From the NCBI GenBank assembly GCA_026182355.1, contig JAPFBL010000551.1:23501-87500 (forward strand): a DNA stretch of 64,000 nt. The letters run 5' to 3'. This document shows positions 52,283-64,000 of this stretch, in pieces. Source of the DNA: Hermatobates lingyangjiaoensis (Eukaryota > Arthropoda > Insecta > Hemiptera > Hermatobatidae). Both the position numbers and the translations under genes were made by a program. The notes below the pieces were generated by a model. The model was not told the origin of the DNA, ran no database searches, and was given only the letters and a program-made list of their open reading frames with translations. Position 1 is the stretch's first letter; each line of letters opens with the position of its first letter.

Positions 52283-52958
52283 CTCCAGTGCGACTTATAG
52301 TGTCAATTTTAGGATAATTATTTATTGTCCTTCTTTATAATCTATTTTATGTCTGGTTCGACTTGTACTCCGCAGTGACTTATAGTCCGAAAAATACGGT
52401 AATAAAAATAACTAAAATTGCATTCAATAAAAAATACATTTTATTGTATTTTTTATTGAATCCAATAAAATACGATAAATATTTTTATTGTATTTTATAC
52501 AATAAATGTATAAAATACATTTATACATTTATAAATGTATTTTTTTATTCATTGTTTAATTTAATTTAAATTAAATTAATTTTTTTTTATAATTTTTATT
52601 TACAAATATACAACTACTAGGCATATTATGCGTAATAGGCATATGTAGTAATAGATTACACAATGACATCGATGCACATGAGCAAAGAATGAAACCCACT
52701 GGTTCAACTTCTCACTTTGTTTTTTTTTTTAAATTAAAATTAATTTAAATTTAATGTATTTAAATCTATATTAAATTCATTAAATTTAAATATAGTTAAT
52801 AAATAATAAATTATCTCAACAATTTATGTTGAGAAATAATTTTTTTTCAACATAAAAAAAATTGTTTTTTATGTTGAGATAAAAAATAAATTTTGGAAGA
52901 GAAGGTTATTTAAGGTTACCTGGAAGTTAAGCTGAACAGCTTCTTTTTAAGTGTAGAC
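52283..52958. other. Adenylyl cyclase 3' flank
   Basis: AT-rich, with short inverted TTTATTGTATTTT repeats near 52440-52520. It should contain the cyclase 3' UTR and polyadenylation site, which I could not place. Confidence 0.35.
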
Positions 52959-61657
<8,699 letters not shown>

Positions 61658-61755
61658 CTGAAACAATACAGAGTTCTGTTTGAAGTGTTATTAAGACTTG
61701 CTAAGTGATGTTTGAATGGAGTGGAAATCAGAGAGCACACTTCTAAATCCATAAA

Positions 61756-62520
61756 GATAAGGAGTAACAGAAATAAAAACAGGCACTGCGAAGTGCAGTT
61801 CTACAGTGCCTACTCAGAGGGCACACTGCTAAAACCATAAAGATAAGGAGAAACAGAAATAAAAACAGGTACTGCGAACTGAAGTCATACAGTGCCTACA
61901 CAAATGGCACACTGCTGAAGACTTAAAGATAAGGAGAAACAGAAATAAAAACAGGCACTGCGAAGTGCAGTTCTACAGTGCCTACTCAGAGGGGACACTG
62001 CTAAAACCATAAAGATAAGGAGAAACAGAAATAAAAACAGGTACTGCGAACTGAAGTCATACAGTGCCTACACAAATGGCACACTGCTGAAGACTTAAAG
62101 ATAAGGAGAAACAGAAATAAAAACAGGCACTGCGAAGTGCAGTTCTACAGTGCCTACTCAGAGGGCACACTGCTAAAACCATAAAGATAAGGAGAAACAG
62201 AAATAAAAACAGGTACTGCGAACTGAAGTCATACAGTGCCTACACAAATGGCACACTGCTGAAGACTTAAAGATAAGGAGAAACAGAAATAAAAACAGGC
62301 ACTGCGAAGTGCAGTCATACAGTGCCTACTCAGAGGGCACACTGCAGAAGATATAAAGATAAGGAGTAACAGAATAAAAACAGGTACTGCGAACTGCAGT
62401 CCTGCAGTGCCTACTCAGAGAGCACACTGCTGAAGACATAAATATAAGGAGTAACAGAAATAAAAACAGGCACTGCGAACTGCAGTCCTGCAGTTCCTAC
62501 TCAGAGGGCACACTGCTAGC
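61756..62520 (+). repeat. 86-bp tandem repeat, nine units, partly in a 172-bp dimer
   Basis: GATAAGG (or variant) starts at 61756, 61842, 61928, 62014, 62100, 62186, 62272, 62358 and 62444, exactly 86 bp apart. Units 1-7 alternate two versions (GCACTGCGAAGTGCAG and GTACTGCGAACTGAAG). Each contains a dyad GGCACTG...CAGTGCC able to form a hairpin. It lies in an intron of the cyclase. Confidence 0.95.
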
Positions 62521-62734
62521 TGTCACCAAAGCATCTTCCACCTTTGGTGTCAAATAACATGTCCCTGGTTATAAACTGTCTTGACCTTATCTGTCAACAC
62601 TAACATGTTCAAATCAAAACATATCATTTTGTTAAGAATTATTCTTTCCAAAAAATGCCAATTATCCTGTTGCAGTAATAGTTTCATAATAATTTCACTA
62701 TTTTACTCTAAGTATGAATTATTATTTAACTATA

Positions 62735-63310
62735 AGTAAAGTATAGTGATTATAAAAAATATTGATCTCAAAATTTTGATGGAATTACATGTTTTAATGT
62801 CCCCTAAGTCGTTTTATGACTTTTTGTGATTTAGAAATTATTTAAGTAAATCGACTGAAACAAAATTGATATGTAGAGTTTTAATAAAAATATTGAAATG
62901 ATTTTATTTCATTTTATTTCTCTCATATTTTAAGTCTTAATATGAGATGTAAGAAGAATAAAATTCTTACATGTAAAAAAAATCAACCCCAATGAAACAT
63001 AAAATATCTGATGCTTTCCATGTTATAATGGATTTGACTAACAAAATGCTCTAATCAATCTATATCTTGCACCCTTGAACAAAACTTAATATTAGATGTA
63101 AACTTTCTTGTGTATATGAGCCACATTATCTTTGGTTAATATTTGGCAATATTTGCTTAAGTATGAGGAATGGACTCCTTAGTTTTATATAACAAAACAG
63201 ATATTAAATTTAAGCTGATTCATCAGTGATTCGATGAAACAGGTATTTTTCCTTACATATTTCTAACATTTTTCAGACTTAATGGAGATATTTTGAAGTT
63301 GTAAAGAGAA
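62735..63310 (+). mobile_element. Unclassified dispersed element, partial copy
   Basis: GATGGAATTACATGTTTTAA, AGTAAATCGACTGAAACAAA, ATGGATTTGACTAACAAAAT and TTGAACAAAACTTAATATTAG in the same order as 34530-36115. Confidence 0.6.
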
Positions 63311-63339
63311 AGCTGTGGGTAAAATCTCACCTCCCCCCA

Positions 63340-63956
63340 CTCACTCACGCACACACACTCTCACTCTCTCTCACTCACACCACACACACTACTCTGTTAC
63401 ACGCATACTCTCTCTCTCTCTCTCTCACATACACAAACACGCATACTCTTTGTCTCTCTCTCACCCCGCCACACACTCACACTCACACACACTCTCTCTC
63501 TCACTCACACACACACACACACACTACTCTGTTACACGCATACTCTCACTCTCTCTCTCTCTCTCTCTCACATACACAAACACGCATACTCTTTGTCTCT
63601 CTCTCACCCCGCCTCTCACTCACACTCACACACACTCTCACTCTCACTCACACACACACACACTACTCTGTTACACGCATACTCTCTCTCTCTCTCACAT
63701 ACACAAACACGCATACTCTTTGTCTCTCTCTCACCCCGCCTCTCACTCACACTCACACACACTCTCTCTCTCACTCACACACACACACACACTACTCTGT
63801 TACACGCATACTCTCTCTCACTCTCTCTCTCTCTCACATACACAAACACGCATACTCTTTGTCTCTCTCTCACCCCGCCTCTCACTCACACTCACACACA
63901 CTCTCTCTCTCACTCACACACACACACACACACACACACACTACTCTGTTACACGC

Positions 63957-63991
<35 letters not shown>

Positions 63992-64000
63992 TACACAAAC
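63340..64000 (+). repeat. Compound (CT)n/(CA)n satellite, unit about 127-152 bp
   Basis: ACTCTGTTACACGCATACTC recurs near 63390, 63525, 63664, 63791 and 63943; each unit has CT runs, CATACACAAACACGCATACT and CACCCCGCC. Length differences are in the dinucleotide runs. It continues past the right edge. Confidence 0.9.

Overview
This 64 kb window is invertebrate nuclear DNA: intron-containing genes with GT-AG junctions, AT-rich intergenic sequence and a heavy load of transposon relics. The SINE tails end in (CCTAA)n, the complement of the TTAGG arthropod telomere unit, so an arthropod is my best guess (inference, modest confidence). No species is assigned.

Three conserved genes are supported by splice-phase-consistent exons. 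(1) Importin-13 (IPO13), minus strand, with its N-terminal 417 codons in seven exons from 15251 down to 1031; it continues off the left edge. (2) TRIP13 (Pch2-like AAA+ remodeller of HORMA proteins), plus strand, complete in eight exons from 15643 to 31148, predicted 426 aa. (3) An adenylyl cyclase of the ADCY1/rutabaga type, minus strand, with its last six exons from 61657 down to 52959 (end of the second membrane block, the whole C2 catalytic domain, stop codon); it continues off the right edge. IPO13 and TRIP13 are head to head, with 391 bp between start codons containing an E2F-type site and a CCAAT box. The tract from 31149 to 52958 has no exon I can recognise.

The rest is mostly mobile DNA. 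About 30 palindromic elements fall into about a dozen families whose arms differ, yet nearly all carry one small core: CTGANGA, one base, a short hairpin, then GAAA. The hairpin sequence changes between families but its pairing is kept. The core resembles the CUGANGA / helix II / GAAA centre of hammerhead ribozymes. Several copies lie directly 3' of decayed Penelope-like element (PLE) codons, including a recognisable GIY-YIG endonuclease, so I interpret the palindromes as PLE termini. Other elements are a tRNA-derived SINE (including nested and dimeric copies with clear target duplications), Helitrons, hAT elements with 8-bp duplications, a fold-back mariner/Tc1 relic, non-LTR retrotransposon tails and an unclassified dispersed family.

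The most unusual gene-related feature is in TRIP13. Two separate exons (4 and 6) have their 3' ends, including the authentic 5' splice site, amplified into minisatellites that run into the following intron. The exon-4 array repeats the segment encoding AAA+ pore loop 1, and every repeat keeps an open frame and a GT donor. The last TRIP13 intron also holds a pyrimidine tract of more than 1 kb ending just upstream of the acceptor.
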